A program made the position numbers and the translations under genes. Below are positions 49,709 to 58,193 of a stretch of DNA of 64,000 bases, in pieces (position 1 is the first letter of the stretch; each line of letters starts with the position of its first letter). The notes beneath the pieces were generated by a model. It saw nothing but the letters and a program-made list of their open reading frames with translations. It had not been told where the DNA came from and did not search any database. Location: positions 47,351-111,350 of the forward strand of contig JBBSLP010000009.1 of the NCBI GenBank assembly GCA_038255145.1, written 5' to 3'. This stretch comes from WHTX01 sp038255145. GTDB lineage: Bacteria > Actinomycetota > Acidimicrobiia > Acidimicrobiales > CAIXPF01.

Positions 49709-50491
49709 TCAGGGCGCGTAGAGGTTGAGGCAGCCGCCCCGGGTGAACCCGGCCAGGTGCAGACCCCCGGCCCGGGCCGCCTCCACGGCCAGCGACGACG
49801 GACCGCCCACGGCCACGATGGCGGCGAACCCCGCAGCCCACGCCTTCTGCACCAGCTCGAAGCTGGCCCGGCCGGAGACGAACAGGCCCAGGCCCGAGGC
49901 CGGCAGACGACCGTCGAGCAGCAGCCGGCCCACCACCTTGTCCACCGCGTTGTGCCGGCCCACGTCCTCCCGCACCACCAGCACCTGGGCGTCGGCGTCG
50001 AAGGCGGCGGCCCCCTGCACCGAACCCGTCTCCTCGAACAGCACCTGGTGGGGGCGGACCCGCTCGGGCATGGCCGCGAGCACGTCGAGCGAGAGGGCAC
50101 CCGGAGCGACGGTCGGCCAGCGCAACTGCAGGTCGGTCAGCTGCGTGGACCCACACACCCCGCAGGCCGACGTGGTCAGACCGAGGCGGGGGGTGGGCTC
50201 GGGGGCCACACCGCCGGTGTCCACGCTGACCCGGTTGTAGCCGGTCTCGCTGGCCGTACCCGTGGCGCAGTAGCGGCAGCGACGCACCTCGGCCCCGGCC
50301 AGCAGGCCCTCGGCGAAGCAGAAGCCCGCGGCCAGCTCGAAGTCGTGACCCGGGGTGCGCATGGTGGTGGTGATGAGCACGCCGTCGAGGTCGATGGCCA
50401 GCGGTTCCTCCACCGGCACCAGGTCGGGACGGCGCTGCCGCTCGCCGTCGTCCACCCGGGCCACCAGCACCTTGGCCGTTCGCCGTCCCAC
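49709..50491 (-). CDS. fdhD: Formate dehydrogenase sulfurtransferase FdhD
   Basis: 260 residues. EEPLAIDLDGVLITTTMRTPGHDFELAAGFCFAEGLL is the N-terminal family block; SACGVCGSTQ carries the Cys110-x2-Cys113 pair that passes sulfur from IscS to the Mo-bis-MGD cofactor; VREDVGRHNAVDKVVG and SGRASFELVQKAWAAG complete the C-terminal domain. Needed for active molybdenum-dependent formate dehydrogenase, whose genes are not in this window. TACTGT 6 nt before the GTG at 50491 marks the start. Confidence 0.93.
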   Translation of the reverse strand: MGRRTAKVLVARVDDGERQRRPDLVPVEEPLAIDLDGVLITTTMRTPGHDFELAAGFCFAEGLLAGAEVRRCRYCATGTASETGYNRVSVDTGGVAPEPTPRLGLTTSACGVCGSTQLTDLQLRWPTVAPGALSLDVLAAMPERVRPHQVLFEETGSVQGAAAFDADAQVLVVREDVGRHNAVDKVVGRLLLDGRLPASGLGLFVSGRASFELVQKAWAAGFAAIVAVGGPSSLAVEAARAGGLHLAGFTRGGCLNLYAP

Positions 50492-50497
50492 ACGCCG

Positions 50498-50503
50498 ACA
50501 GTA
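50498..50503 (-). promoter_or_regulatory. Leaderless -10 hexamer of the fdhD gene
   Basis: TACTGT on the minus strand, 6 nt upstream of the GTG at 50491. Confidence 0.5.
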
Positions 50504-50534
50504 CCGGTCACCACGGACCCTGCCGCGGGCCCGC

Positions 50535-50927
50535 TCAGGCCATGACCTGGAAGAAGGTGACGAACAGGCCACCGGGGTCGCGCACGGTGAACGAGCGGTG
50601 ACCCCAGGGTTGGATGGCGGGGTCACCCACGGCGGCGCCGCCCTGGGACAGCCGGGTGTACCACTCGAGCACGTCGGCCACCTCGAGGGACAGGCGCAGG
50701 GCACCACCGGCCTCGACGCCGCTCGTCTCCCGCAGCAGCTCCAGGCACGTACCCGGGGCCAAGCGCAGGAGCACGCCGCTGTCGTCGTCGAAGGTCCGCT
50801 CCACCTCGAGGCCGACGATGTCGGCCCAGAAGGACCGCGAGGCGTCGTAGTCGGGCGGGTTGAGTAGCACCCGGATCTCGCCGAACGGGCCGGCCGCCCC
50901 GTCACCGGTCACCCCGTCGCCGGTCAC
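50535..50927 (-). CDS. VOC/glyoxalase superfamily protein
   Basis: 130 residues. IRVLLNPPDYDASRSFWADIVGLEVERTFDDDSGVLLRLAPG and HRSFTVRDPGGLFVTFFQVM are the paired VOC beta-alpha-beta units. The GTG at 50927 overlaps the TGA of the FAD oxidoreductase gene (GTGA). Its first codons form an imperfect MTGDGVTGDG repeat from a short DNA duplication. Likely translated with the oxidoreductase; substrate unknown. It may be a metal-dependent lyase or a binding protein. Confidence 0.8.
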   Translation of the reverse strand: MTGDGVTGDGAAGPFGEIRVLLNPPDYDASRSFWADIVGLEVERTFDDDSGVLLRLAPGTCLELLRETSGVEAGGALRLSLEVADVLEWYTRLSQGGAAVGDPAIQPWGHRSFTVRDPGGLFVTFFQVMA

Positions 50928-52516
50928 CCCGTCACCCGCGTCGCCGTCGTCGTCGTCAGCTCGTCGGCCAGCAGGGCGGCGGCCGTGTTGCGTCCCGATG
51001 CCCCCCACACCCCGGCGCCGGGGAAGGTGGCGGCGCCGGTGAGGTACAGGCCCCCCACGGGCGTCTTGTAGCGACTGAGCTCGGGATCCTTGCCCATCAA
51101 CGCGGCCAGAGGGCCACCGGCGAAGGACGGGGCGTAACCACGGGGCATGGAGAACTCCCGCTCGTAGAGGTCAGGCGTCATGGCCCGCCACTCCCGCACG
51201 CCGTCGAGGAAGCCGGGCTGCACCAGGGCGGCGAAGCTCTCCAGCCAGCGGCGGGGCTCGCTCGACCCGGGCCACCCGCCCACCAGGTCGTACGGCGTGA
51301 ACAGCACCTCGAGGCTGAAGATGTGCCCCCCGCCCGCTGGCTGCATGCTGCGGTCGAGCACCGAGGGAACGTTGAGCATCATGATGGGCTGGCGGGCCAC
51401 GCGGCCGGCGGAACCATCGCGGTGGGCGGCGGCGATGCCGTCGACGGTGGGGGCGATGATGTTGGTGGGGATCAGGGGCTCGCGCACGCCGAGGCGGTCG
51501 AGCAGGCCGGGATCGAGGCTGCGGAACCGGGGCAGCTCGTCGATGACAGCGTCGATCTTGGACTCGTAGCCGTCGGGGGCAAGGCGGGCCCGCCACCGCT
51601 CGACCAGGGCCGTGGCTACGGCTGGGGGTGGGTCACCCAGCCACTCGAGGATGGCGAAGCGGGGGTCGCAGGCCACGACCACGGTGTCGGCCACGATCTC
51701 GTCACCATCGGCGGTGCGCACGCCCCGGACCCGGCCCCCCTCCACCAGCAGGGAGCTGACGGCGGTGTCGGTGCGGGTGGTGCCCCCAGCGGCCTCGAAG
51801 CTCGAGCGCACGGCGTCGGTCAGCGCCCCGCTGCCCCCCACGGGCCGCCCCCCCTGGGTCAGGTGCATGGTGGCCAGCTTCAGGGCACCGAGGCCCGTGC
51901 CCTTGAGGTGGGGCGACACCCCCCACACCGCAGGGCCCGAGGCGATGCTGGCCCCCAGCAGGGTCTCGGAGCTGAAGAAGCTGCGCAGCACCTGGGCCAC
52001 CGAGCGCCGCGACCACCACAGCAGGCGGGCGGCACCCGTCCCCCGCCGTCGGGCCACGGCTGTGGCCACCGCGCCCGGGGTGGGCGACGACTCGACCACG
52101 TCACGGACCAGGCGGGCCACGGGCAGGGCGGCCTTGAGGTAGCGGCGGTAGCTCTCGACCTGGTCGGGGTGGGTGAGGCGCAGCGAATCGAGGGTGCGGT
52201 CGGCGTCGTTGAAGAGCACGGCCGGTGGGTCCACGGACCAGCTGAAGGCCACCTGGGCGGGCTCGAGGTCGAGGTAGCGCAGGCCGTGGGCCTCGAGGTC
52301 GAGCTCCTCGACCAGGGGCAGGGAGCGCACGGCCACGTGGTCGCAGTTGCACACGTTGACCCTGGCCCCCACGGCGTCCACGGTCGAGGCGCAACCGCCG
52401 ACGGTGTCACGGGCCTCGAGCACCAGGGTGCGGACACCGGCTCGGGCGAGGTAGGCGGCGCAGATCAGCCCGTTGTGGCCACCGCCGACCACGATCACGT
52501 CGTAGTCAGGCACCAT
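50924..52516 (-). CDS. FAD-dependent phytoene desaturase-like oxidoreductase
   Basis: 530 residues. FAD motif VVGGGHNGLICAAYLARAG at residues ~8-26, VLEARDTVGGCAST next to it, and the C-terminal GAATFPGAGVWGASGRNTAAALL are typical of the CrtI/PYROXD2-like amine-oxidase superfamily. Not clearly a carotenoid enzyme; the group includes uncharacterised dehydrogenases. Homology starts at VPDYDVIVVGG, so the ATG at 52516 is chosen. Shares a transcription unit with the VOC gene downstream. Confidence 0.85.
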   Translation of the reverse strand: MVPDYDVIVVGGGHNGLICAAYLARAGVRTLVLEARDTVGGCASTVDAVGARVNVCNCDHVAVRSLPLVEELDLEAHGLRYLDLEPAQVAFSWSVDPPAVLFNDADRTLDSLRLTHPDQVESYRRYLKAALPVARLVRDVVESSPTPGAVATAVARRRGTGAARLLWWSRRSVAQVLRSFFSSETLLGASIASGPAVWGVSPHLKGTGLGALKLATMHLTQGGRPVGGSGALTDAVRSSFEAAGGTTRTDTAVSSLLVEGGRVRGVRTADGDEIVADTVVVACDPRFAILEWLGDPPPAVATALVERWRARLAPDGYESKIDAVIDELPRFRSLDPGLLDRLGVREPLIPTNIIAPTVDGIAAAHRDGSAGRVARQPIMMLNVPSVLDRSMQPAGGGHIFSLEVLFTPYDLVGGWPGSSEPRRWLESFAALVQPGFLDGVREWRAMTPDLYEREFSMPRGYAPSFAGGPLAALMGKDPELSRYKTPVGGLYLTGAATFPGAGVWGASGRNTAAALLADELTTTTATRVTG

Positions 52517-52585
52517 GCCCGAAGTCTCCCACGGCGTCCGGGCGGCCACCGCACCGAGCGGCCGGGGCCGAGCGCCGCCGAGCCG

Positions 52586-53374
52586 TCAGTCGAAGCTGCC
52601 CCGCAGGGCGTGGGAGACCTGGCCCGACAGCTCGGCGAAGGCGGGCTCGAAGCGCAGGTCGGGGTGGCGGGGGTAGTCGAAGGGCACGTCGAACTCGGCC
52701 ACGATGCGCCCGGGCCGGGGCGACATGACCAGCACCCGGGTCGACAGGTAGACGGCCTCGTAGATGGAGTGGGTGATGAACAGCCCGGCGAAGTGCTCGA
52801 TGCGGAACAGCCGCAGCACCTCGTCGTTCATCCGCTCCCGGGTGATCTCGTCGAGGGCGCCGAAGGGCTCGTCGAAGAGGAAGATCTTGGGGGCCAGGGT
52901 GAGGGAGCGGGCCAGGGACACCCGCATGCGCATGCCGCCGGACAGGGCCCGGGGGTAGTGGTCCTCGAAGCCGTCCAGGCCCACCAGCTTGATGGCCTCG
53001 GCCGCCCGGGTGGCCCGGGTGGCCTTGTCCATGTCGTGCAGCTCGCAGAACAGCTCGACGTTCTTGCGCACCGTGCGCCACGGCAACAGGGTGGCGTCCT
53101 GGAAGACGTAGCCCAGGTTGGGTTCGGACAGCTCGACGGTGCCCGTCGTCTTGGGGATGAGCCCCGAGGCGATCTTCAACACGGTCGACTTGCCGCAGCC
53201 CGAAGGGCCGACGATGGTCACGAACTCGCCCTTGCGCACGGCGAAGTCGATCTCCTCGAGGGCGCGGGTGCCGTCGGGGAAGACCTTGGAGACCTTGTCG
53301 AAGCGGAGCCCGACGTCGCCCAGACCGGGAGACGGCGTCGCCCCACCCGCGGGGGAGGGAGCCGGGGAGGTCAT
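52586..53374 (-). CDS. ABC importer ATP-binding protein without local partners
   Basis: 262 residues. Walker A GPSGCGKST, Q-loop FQDATLLPWRTVRKNVELF, signature LSGGMRMRV, Walker B IFLFDEPFGALDE and switch THSIYEAVYL. It belongs to the nitrate/sulfonate/taurine (SsuB/TauB) subfamily, as does the ATPase at 32736. No permease or binding protein is adjacent. It may serve another transporter, or have lost its neighbours. The 181-bp upstream gap holds the groL terminator but no obvious -10 element. Confidence 0.88.
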   Translation of the reverse strand: MTSPAPSPAGGATPSPGLGDVGLRFDKVSKVFPDGTRALEEIDFAVRKGEFVTIVGPSGCGKSTVLKIASGLIPKTTGTVELSEPNLGYVFQDATLLPWRTVRKNVELFCELHDMDKATRATRAAEAIKLVGLDGFEDHYPRALSGGMRMRVSLARSLTLAPKIFLFDEPFGALDEITRERMNDEVLRLFRIEHFAGLFITHSIYEAVYLSTRVLVMSPRPGRIVAEFDVPFDYPRHPDLRFEPAFAELSGQVSHALRGSFD

Positions 53375-53458
53375 GACGAGCCGAGCTTGCCACGCGTTCG
53401 AGGCCCCGCCGCCATCGGGACATGAACCGTGTGTTACACGCCGGTCGAGCCCCGGACG

Positions 53459-53496
53459 CGACGGAGGGCCGCTCCCGTGGGAGCGACCCTCCGTCG
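53459..53496 (-). terminator. groL transcription terminator hairpin
   Basis: 18-bp stem with one mismatch (53459-53476 against 53479-53496) and essentially no loop beyond a CGTG turn, 60 bp after the groL stop. No T tract follows. Confidence 0.7.
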
Positions 53497-53555
53497 ACCG
53501 AATCCGTGTGATCGAGCTGCCACCGGCGTCCCTAACGGGCGCCGGTGGCGTCGGA

Positions 53556-55175
53556 TCAGAAGTCGTCCATGCCCCCGGGCATGGCCGGAGCCCCACCCTT
53601 CTCCGGGGCGTCGGTGATGACGGCCTCGGTGGTGAGGAACAGGGCGGCGATGGAGGCCGCGTTCTGCAGGGCCGAGCGGGTCACCTTGGCGGCATCGATG
53701 ATGCCGGCCGCGGTGAGGTCCACATACTCGCCGGTCGAGGCGTTGTAGCCCCAGGTCCCTTCGAGCTGACGGACCTTCTCGACGACCACGCCACCCTCTT
53801 CGCCACAGTTGATGGCGATCTGCTTGAGGGGCTCCTCCAGCGAGCGGGCCACGATGCGGGCACCGATAGCCTCTTCGGCGTCGAGGGTCTTGGCCAGCTC
53901 GAGCACGGCCTTCTGGGCCCGGAGCAGGGTGACGCCGCCACCGGCGACCACACCCTCCTCGATGGCGGCCTTGGTGGTGGACACCGCGTCTTCGATGCGG
54001 TGCTTCTTCTCCTTGAGCTCCACCTCGGTGGCGGCGCCGACCTTGAGGACGGCCACGCCACCGGACAGCTTGGCCAGGCGCTCCTGGAGCTTCTCCCGGT
54101 CGTAGTCCGAGTCGGTGTTCTCGATCTCGGTCTTGATCTGGCTGATCCGACCGTTGACGTCGTCCTTGGAGCCCTTGCCCTCGACGATGGTCGTCTCGTC
54201 CTTGGTGACGATGACCTTGCCGGCCCGACCGAGCAGGTCGAGCGTGGTGTTGTCGAGCTTGAGGCCGACCTCCTCGGAGATGACCTGGCCGCCGGTGAGG
54301 ATGGCGATGTCCTGCAGGGTGGCCTTGCGGCGGTCGCCGAAGCCCGGGGCCTTGACGGCGATCGAGTTGAAGGTGCCGCGGATCTTGTTGACGACGAGCG
54401 TGGCCAGGGCCTCGCCCTCGACGTCCTCGGCGATGATCACCAGGGGACGACCACCCTGCATGACCTTCTCGAGCACGGGGAGCAGATCACGCACGGCGGT
54501 GATCTTGGAGCTCACGAGGAGGATGTAGGGATCCTCCAGCACGGCCTCCATGCGCTCCTGGTCGGTGACGAAGTAGGGCGAGATGTAGCCCTTGTCGAAG
54601 CGCATGCCCTCGACGAGGTCCATCTCCATGCCGAAGGTCTGGGACTCCTCGACGGTGATGACGCCGTCCTTGCCCACCTTGTCGATGGCCTCGGCGATCA
54701 TGTCGCCGATCTCCTTGTCGGCGGACGAGATGGCCGCGACCTGGGAGATCTGCGCCTTGCCCTCGACCTCGAGGGCGTTGTCGCGGATGGAGGCGACGGC
54801 GGTGGCCACGGCAGCCTCGATGCCCTTCTTCAGGGTCATCGGGTTGGCGCCGGCGGCCACGTTGCGCAAGCCCTCGCGCACCATCGACCACGCCAGCACC
54901 GTGGCGGTGGTGGTGCCGTCACCGGCGACGTCGTCGGTCTTCTTGGCTACTTCCTTGACGAGCTCGGCCCCGATCTTCTCGTAGGGGTCGGAGAGCTCGA
55001 TCTCCTTGGCGATGGACACACCGTCGTTGGTGATGGTGGGTGCGCCCCACTTCTTGTCCAACACGACGTTGCGGCCCTTGGGCCCGAGGGTGACCCGGAC
55101 GGCGTCGGCCAGCTGGTTCATGCCGGCCTCGAGGGAGCGACGAGCCTGCTCGTCGAACGCGATGATCTTGGCCAT
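53556..55175 (-). CDS. groL: Chaperonin GroEL (60 kDa)
   Basis: 539 residues, standard length. VTLGPKGRNVVLDKKWGAPTITNDGVSIAKEIEL, the ATP-site DVAGDGTTTATVLA, and AAIEEGVVAGGGVTLLRA are all intact. The C-terminus is PGGMDDF, a short Gly-Met tail. No groES lies upstream, so this is either a stand-alone copy of a pair of groEL genes, as is common in actinobacteria, or groES is elsewhere. A GGAGG Shine-Dalgarno sequence lies 10 nt before the ATG, and a perfect CIRCE element is upstream, so HrcA control is expected. Confidence 0.97.
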   Translation of the reverse strand: MAKIIAFDEQARRSLEAGMNQLADAVRVTLGPKGRNVVLDKKWGAPTITNDGVSIAKEIELSDPYEKIGAELVKEVAKKTDDVAGDGTTTATVLAWSMVREGLRNVAAGANPMTLKKGIEAAVATAVASIRDNALEVEGKAQISQVAAISSADKEIGDMIAEAIDKVGKDGVITVEESQTFGMEMDLVEGMRFDKGYISPYFVTDQERMEAVLEDPYILLVSSKITAVRDLLPVLEKVMQGGRPLVIIAEDVEGEALATLVVNKIRGTFNSIAVKAPGFGDRRKATLQDIAILTGGQVISEEVGLKLDNTTLDLLGRAGKVIVTKDETTIVEGKGSKDDVNGRISQIKTEIENTDSDYDREKLQERLAKLSGGVAVLKVGAATEVELKEKKHRIEDAVSTTKAAIEEGVVAGGGVTLLRAQKAVLELAKTLDAEEAIGARIVARSLEEPLKQIAINCGEEGGVVVEKVRQLEGTWGYNASTGEYVDLTAAGIIDAAKVTRSALQNAASIAALFLTTEAVITDAPEKGGAPAMPGGMDDF

Positions 55176-55251
55176 TCTTGGGGTGTCCTCCGTGTCGCTG
55201 GCGGACCGAGCGCCCCGCACGCACCCGAGGCGCGGGGGCGGGGGAGATCCG

Positions 55252-55278
55252 TTAGCACTCTCTTAGGTCGAGTGCTAA
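55252..55278 (-). promoter_or_regulatory. CIRCE element (HrcA operator) of groL
   Basis: TTAGCACTC (55252-55260), nine spacer bases, GAGTGCTAA (55270-55278): a perfect match to the consensus. It lies 77 bp upstream of the groL start and predicts repression by HrcA that is lifted on heat shock. Confidence 0.95.
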
Positions 55279-55361
55279 GTACACCACGGCCGCGGCGGTG
55301 CCCGCAACCCTGTGTGGGCGACCCGGACCCGGTCGCCGGTGGGCGGCGTACCACAGTGGGC

Positions 55362-55417
55362 GTCAGGGGTCGGATCAGGGTCGGTCCAGGGTGGACATCA
55401 GGGTCGGACCAGGGTGG
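55362..55417. repeat. Short tandem repeat in the groL upstream gap
   Basis: Two 20-bp copies (55375-55394 and 55398-55417) of TCAGGGTCGG-N-CCAGGGTGG, one mismatch apart, preceded by a partial third copy. The rest of the gap to the small membrane gene shows no further signal. Confidence 0.6.
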
Positions 55418-55447
55418 CTCCGGCCCGGTCGGGGCCGAGGGCGCAAC

Positions 55448-55453
55448 TAGCGT
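55448..55453 (+). promoter_or_regulatory. Leaderless -10 hexamer of the small membrane protein
   Basis: TAGCGT, 6 nt upstream of the GTG at 55460. Confidence 0.5.
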
Positions 55454-55459
55454 GGCCCC

Positions 55460-55648
55460 GTGGCCCAGATGGAACCAAGCACGAGACCCGGTCTGCCCAC
55501 CTCTGCCAAGGTCGTGGTGGGGGTGTTGGCCGTATTCGGCGCGCTGAGCGTGGCGCGCTGGCTGTTCAGCGGCCTGTTCACCCTGCTCTCCATCGCCGTG
55601 GTGCTGGGCCTGCTCTACCTGGTGGTCAAGGTGTTCGCCCGGCGCTGA
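55460..55648 (+). CDS. Small membrane protein
   Basis: 62 residues: a polar N-terminus, then a hydrophobic stretch from ~17 to 58 that can form two short helices (VVVGVLAVFGALSVARWLF, LFTLLSIAVVLGLLYLVVKVF). It ends in ARR. Real-gene support comes from the TAGCGT hexamer 6 nt before the GTG and high third-position GC. Unknown function. Its 3' end overlaps the convergent glycerate kinase gene by 23 bp. Confidence 0.6.
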   Translation: MAQMEPSTRPGLPTSAKVVVGVLAVFGALSVARWLFSGLFTLLSIAVVLGLLYLVVKVFARR

Positions 55649-56651
55649 ACCCGTGCTCGCCGCTCCACGAGCGCAGGTGGGCCGCGACCACCTCGCCCAC
55701 GCAGGCCACGGTGTCGCCCAGGGCCCGCTCCTCCCCGTAGCGGTCGACCAGGGACACCACCGGGCAGTCCAGGCCGGCCAGACCGGGCTCGACGTCGCCG
55801 CACACCACGAGTACGGGCACGCCCAGGCGGCGGGCCAGGCCCTCGACCCCGCCCACCACCTTGCCCTCGAGGGACTGCTGGTCGACGAAGCCCTCCCCCG
55901 TCACCACCAGGTCGGCGCCCAGGAGGCGCTCCCCGAGCTCGACCTCGTCGGCCACCAGGTCGAAGCCCCGGCGCAGCTCGGCGCCCACGGCGTGCAGGGC
56001 TCCGGCCAGACCTCCGGCCGCGCCCGCTCCGGGCACGGTGGTGACGTCCACGTCGAAGCGCTCGAGGTAGACCTGGGCCAGGCGCTGCAGACGCCGGGAC
56101 AGCAGCTTGACCTGGGCCGACGTGGCCCCCTTCTGCGGGGCGAAGACCACGGCGGCGTCGAGGAAGGCGGTGTCGACGTCGCAGGCCACCTCGAGGCGGA
56201 CCCCGCGCAGGCGCTGCAGGGGCTCGAGCGCTTCGAGGGCGCCGTAGCCGCCATCGGTCGTGGCCGAGCCGCCCAGGGTGACGAGGATGCGGCGGGCGCC
56301 GGCCTCGAGGGCCTCGGCCACCAGTTCTCCCGTGCCCATGGTGGTGGCCCCCATGGGGTCGTTGCCCTCGGCCCCGCCCACCAGCTCGAGTCCTGAGGCC
56401 CGGGCCATCTCGATGACCGCGGTGCGCCGGTCCATCCGCCACTGGGCCCGCACGGGATCCCCGAGGGGGCCGGTCACCAGGGAGATCCGGTTGGGTCCGC
56501 CGAGGACGTCGAGGGTGCCCTCTCCCCCGTCGGCCATGGGTACGGCCTCGGCGTCCCAGCCCACCCGCCGCGCCGCGTCGAGGACGGCCGCCGCCACCTG
56601 GGCAGCGGTGGCGGTACCTCGGAACTTGTCCGGCGCAGCGACGACGCGCAT
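55626..56651 (-). CDS. Glycerate kinase (GlxK/GarK type)
   Basis: 341 residues. MRVVAAPDKFRGTATAAQVAAAV is the family's N-terminal block; ADGGEGTLDVLGG, ATTMGTGELVAEALEAGARRILVTLGGSATTDGGYGAL and FAPQKGATSAQVKLLSRRL follow, and VTGEGFVDQQSLEGKVVGGV is the nucleotide-binding end. Phosphorylates D-glycerate to 2- or 3-phosphoglycerate. The ATG at 56651 fits homologues; ATGs at 56660 and 56663 are possible. Convergent overlap of 23 bp with the small membrane gene. Confidence 0.9.
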   Translation of the reverse strand: MRVVAAPDKFRGTATAAQVAAAVLDAARRVGWDAEAVPMADGGEGTLDVLGGPNRISLVTGPLGDPVRAQWRMDRRTAVIEMARASGLELVGGAEGNDPMGATTMGTGELVAEALEAGARRILVTLGGSATTDGGYGALEALEPLQRLRGVRLEVACDVDTAFLDAAVVFAPQKGATSAQVKLLSRRLQRLAQVYLERFDVDVTTVPGAGAAGGLAGALHAVGAELRRGFDLVADEVELGERLLGADLVVTGEGFVDQQSLEGKVVGGVEGLARRLGVPVLVVCGDVEPGLAGLDCPVVSLVDRYGEERALGDTVACVGEVVAAHLRSWSGEHGFSAGRTP

Positions 56652-56746
56652 CGCCCACATCATGGCCCTTCGACGACCCGGCGCGTTCCCTCGGCGCCAC
56701 GTCGTCGAAGAGCCCCCGCCCGGCCGCCCCGGGCCACCTCCCCCTC

Positions 56747-56752
56747 TAAGGT
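56747..56752 (+). promoter_or_regulatory. -10 hexamer upstream of the GT20 gene
   Basis: TAAGGT. A leaderless transcript from it would start near 56759-56761, downstream of the first in-frame GTG (56754) and at a GTG (56761) of another frame. Confidence 0.45.
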
Positions 56753-56753
56753 C

Positions 56754-58193
56754 GTGCGCCGTGAGGACGACGACACCTTGAGCGCCGCAGATGCCCCGGC
56801 GACGAACCGGCCCGCGTCTGACCCGGGGGCGACCGTGCTCGTCTCCAACCGCGGCCCGCTGAGCTGGCGCCGCCAGGGAGACGAGCTCGTGGCCAAGCGG
56901 GGCGGCGGGGGCCTGGTGTCGGGCCTGGCCCCCCTGGTGTCGGGCACCGATGCGCTGTGGATCGCCTCGGCCCTGTCGGCCGGGGATCGTGACGCTGCGG
57001 CGGCGGGACTGACCGAGGGCGCCGGCCTGCGCTGCCAGCTGTTGGCCCACGAGCCCGAGGTGCTGCGCCAGGCCTACGACGTGATCGGCAACGGGGTGCT
57101 GTGGTTCCTGCACCACGGGCTCTACGAGCTGGCCCGACGACCCCGTTTCGACCGCCACGTGGCCGAGGCCTGGGAGTGCTACCGGCGTTACAACGACACC
57201 TTCGCCCGAGCCGTGGCCGAGGCTGCTCCCCCCGGGGCCACCGTGCTGGTGCAGGACTACCACCTGTCCCTCATGGCCCCCGCCGTGCGCAAGTGGCGCG
57301 ACGACCTGCGCCTCGTGCACTTCAGCCACACCCCCTTCGCCGGCCCCGACTGGCTGGTGGTGCTGCCTGAGCCCTACCGCAGCGAGCTGCTGGCGGGCAT
57401 GGCCGCCAACCACGCCTGCGGCTTCCACACCCCCCGCTGGCAGGCCAGCTTCGACGCCTCATGCCTGGCCTTCGGGGTGACCCCGCCGCCCACGTTCGCC
57501 TCGGCCCTGGGTCCCGATGCCACCGACCTGGCCGCGGTGGCCGAGTCCGACGCTTGCGCCGCGGCCGGAGCCGTGCTCGACGAGACCCTGGCCGGGCAAC
57601 GCCTGATCGTGCGGGTCGATCGCATCGAGCTGTCCAAGAACCTGCTGCGGGGCTTCCAGGCCTGGGACGAACTGCTCGAGGACCGCCCCGACCTGCGGGG
57701 ACGGGTCACCTTCGCTGCGTTCGTGTACCCGTCGCGTGAAGGGCTGGCCGAGTACCTGGCCTACCGCCAGGAGTGCCAGACCCTGGTAGAGCGGATCAAC
57801 GCCCGCTGGGCCACGCCAGGGTGGTCGCCCATCCTGTTCGACGCCGCCGACGACTTCCCCCGCTCGGTGGCCGCCCTGCAGCGCTACGACGTGCTCGTGG
57901 TCAACCCCATCCGGGACGGCATGAACCTGGTGGCCAAGGAAGGGCCCCTGGTCAACCAGCGTGACGGCGCCGTGGTGCTGTCGACCGAGGCCGGCGCATG
58001 GGGGGAGCTGGCCGACCACGTGCTCGGCGTCAACCCCTACGACGTGTCGGGCACCGCTCGGGCCCTGGGCGAGGCCCTGGACCTGCCCGCGCTCGTGAAA
58101 GCGCAGCGGGCCGCGGCCATCCGGGCCGTGGTCAGCGCACGGGGACCGGGCGAGTGGCTCGAGGATCAGCTGGCGGCGGCCGCAGCCAACTGA
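56754..58193 (+). CDS. otsA: Trehalose-6-phosphate synthase-like glycosyltransferase (GT20)
   Basis: 479 residues. GT20 motifs in order: SNRGPLSW (about 31-38), GGGGLVSGLAPL, VQDYHLSLMAP, FSHTPFAGPDWLVVLP, RVDRIELSKNLLRGFQAWDELL and NPIRDGMNLVAKEG. They correspond to OtsA's UDP-glucose and glucose-6-phosphate sites but are diverged (for example FAGPDW for FPSYE), so the acceptor could differ. A phosphatase of the OtsB family faces it, which favours trehalose. The start is unsure: TAAGGT lies too close to the GTG at 56754, and the TTG at 56778 may be the real start, coupled to a six-codon frame (56761-56781). Confidence 0.78.
   Translation: MRREDDDTLSAADAPATNRPASDPGATVLVSNRGPLSWRRQGDELVAKRGGGGLVSGLAPLVSGTDALWIASALSAGDRDAAAAGLTEGAGLRCQLLAHEPEVLRQAYDVIGNGVLWFLHHGLYELARRPRFDRHVAEAWECYRRYNDTFARAVAEAAPPGATVLVQDYHLSLMAPAVRKWRDDLRLVHFSHTPFAGPDWLVVLPEPYRSELLAGMAANHACGFHTPRWQASFDASCLAFGVTPPPTFASALGPDATDLAAVAESDACAAAGAVLDETLAGQRLIVRVDRIELSKNLLRGFQAWDELLEDRPDLRGRVTFAAFVYPSREGLAEYLAYRQECQTLVERINARWATPGWSPILFDAADDFPRSVAALQRYDVLVVNPIRDGMNLVAKEGPLVNQRDGAVVLSTEAGAWGELADHVLGVNPYDVSGTARALGEALDLPALVKAQRAAAIRAVVSARGPGEWLEDQLAAAAAN

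Noticed and set aside
50900..50940. Short GGTCACCCCGTC-type repeat as a regulatory array
   Set aside because: It encodes the overlapping end of the FAD oxidoreductase and the first residues of the VOC protein; coding constraint and local duplication explain it.
53118..55547. An 809-codon plus-strand open frame opposite groL
   Set aside because: Antisense shadow of groL with repetitive Leu/Asp/Gly/Val composition and no motifs.
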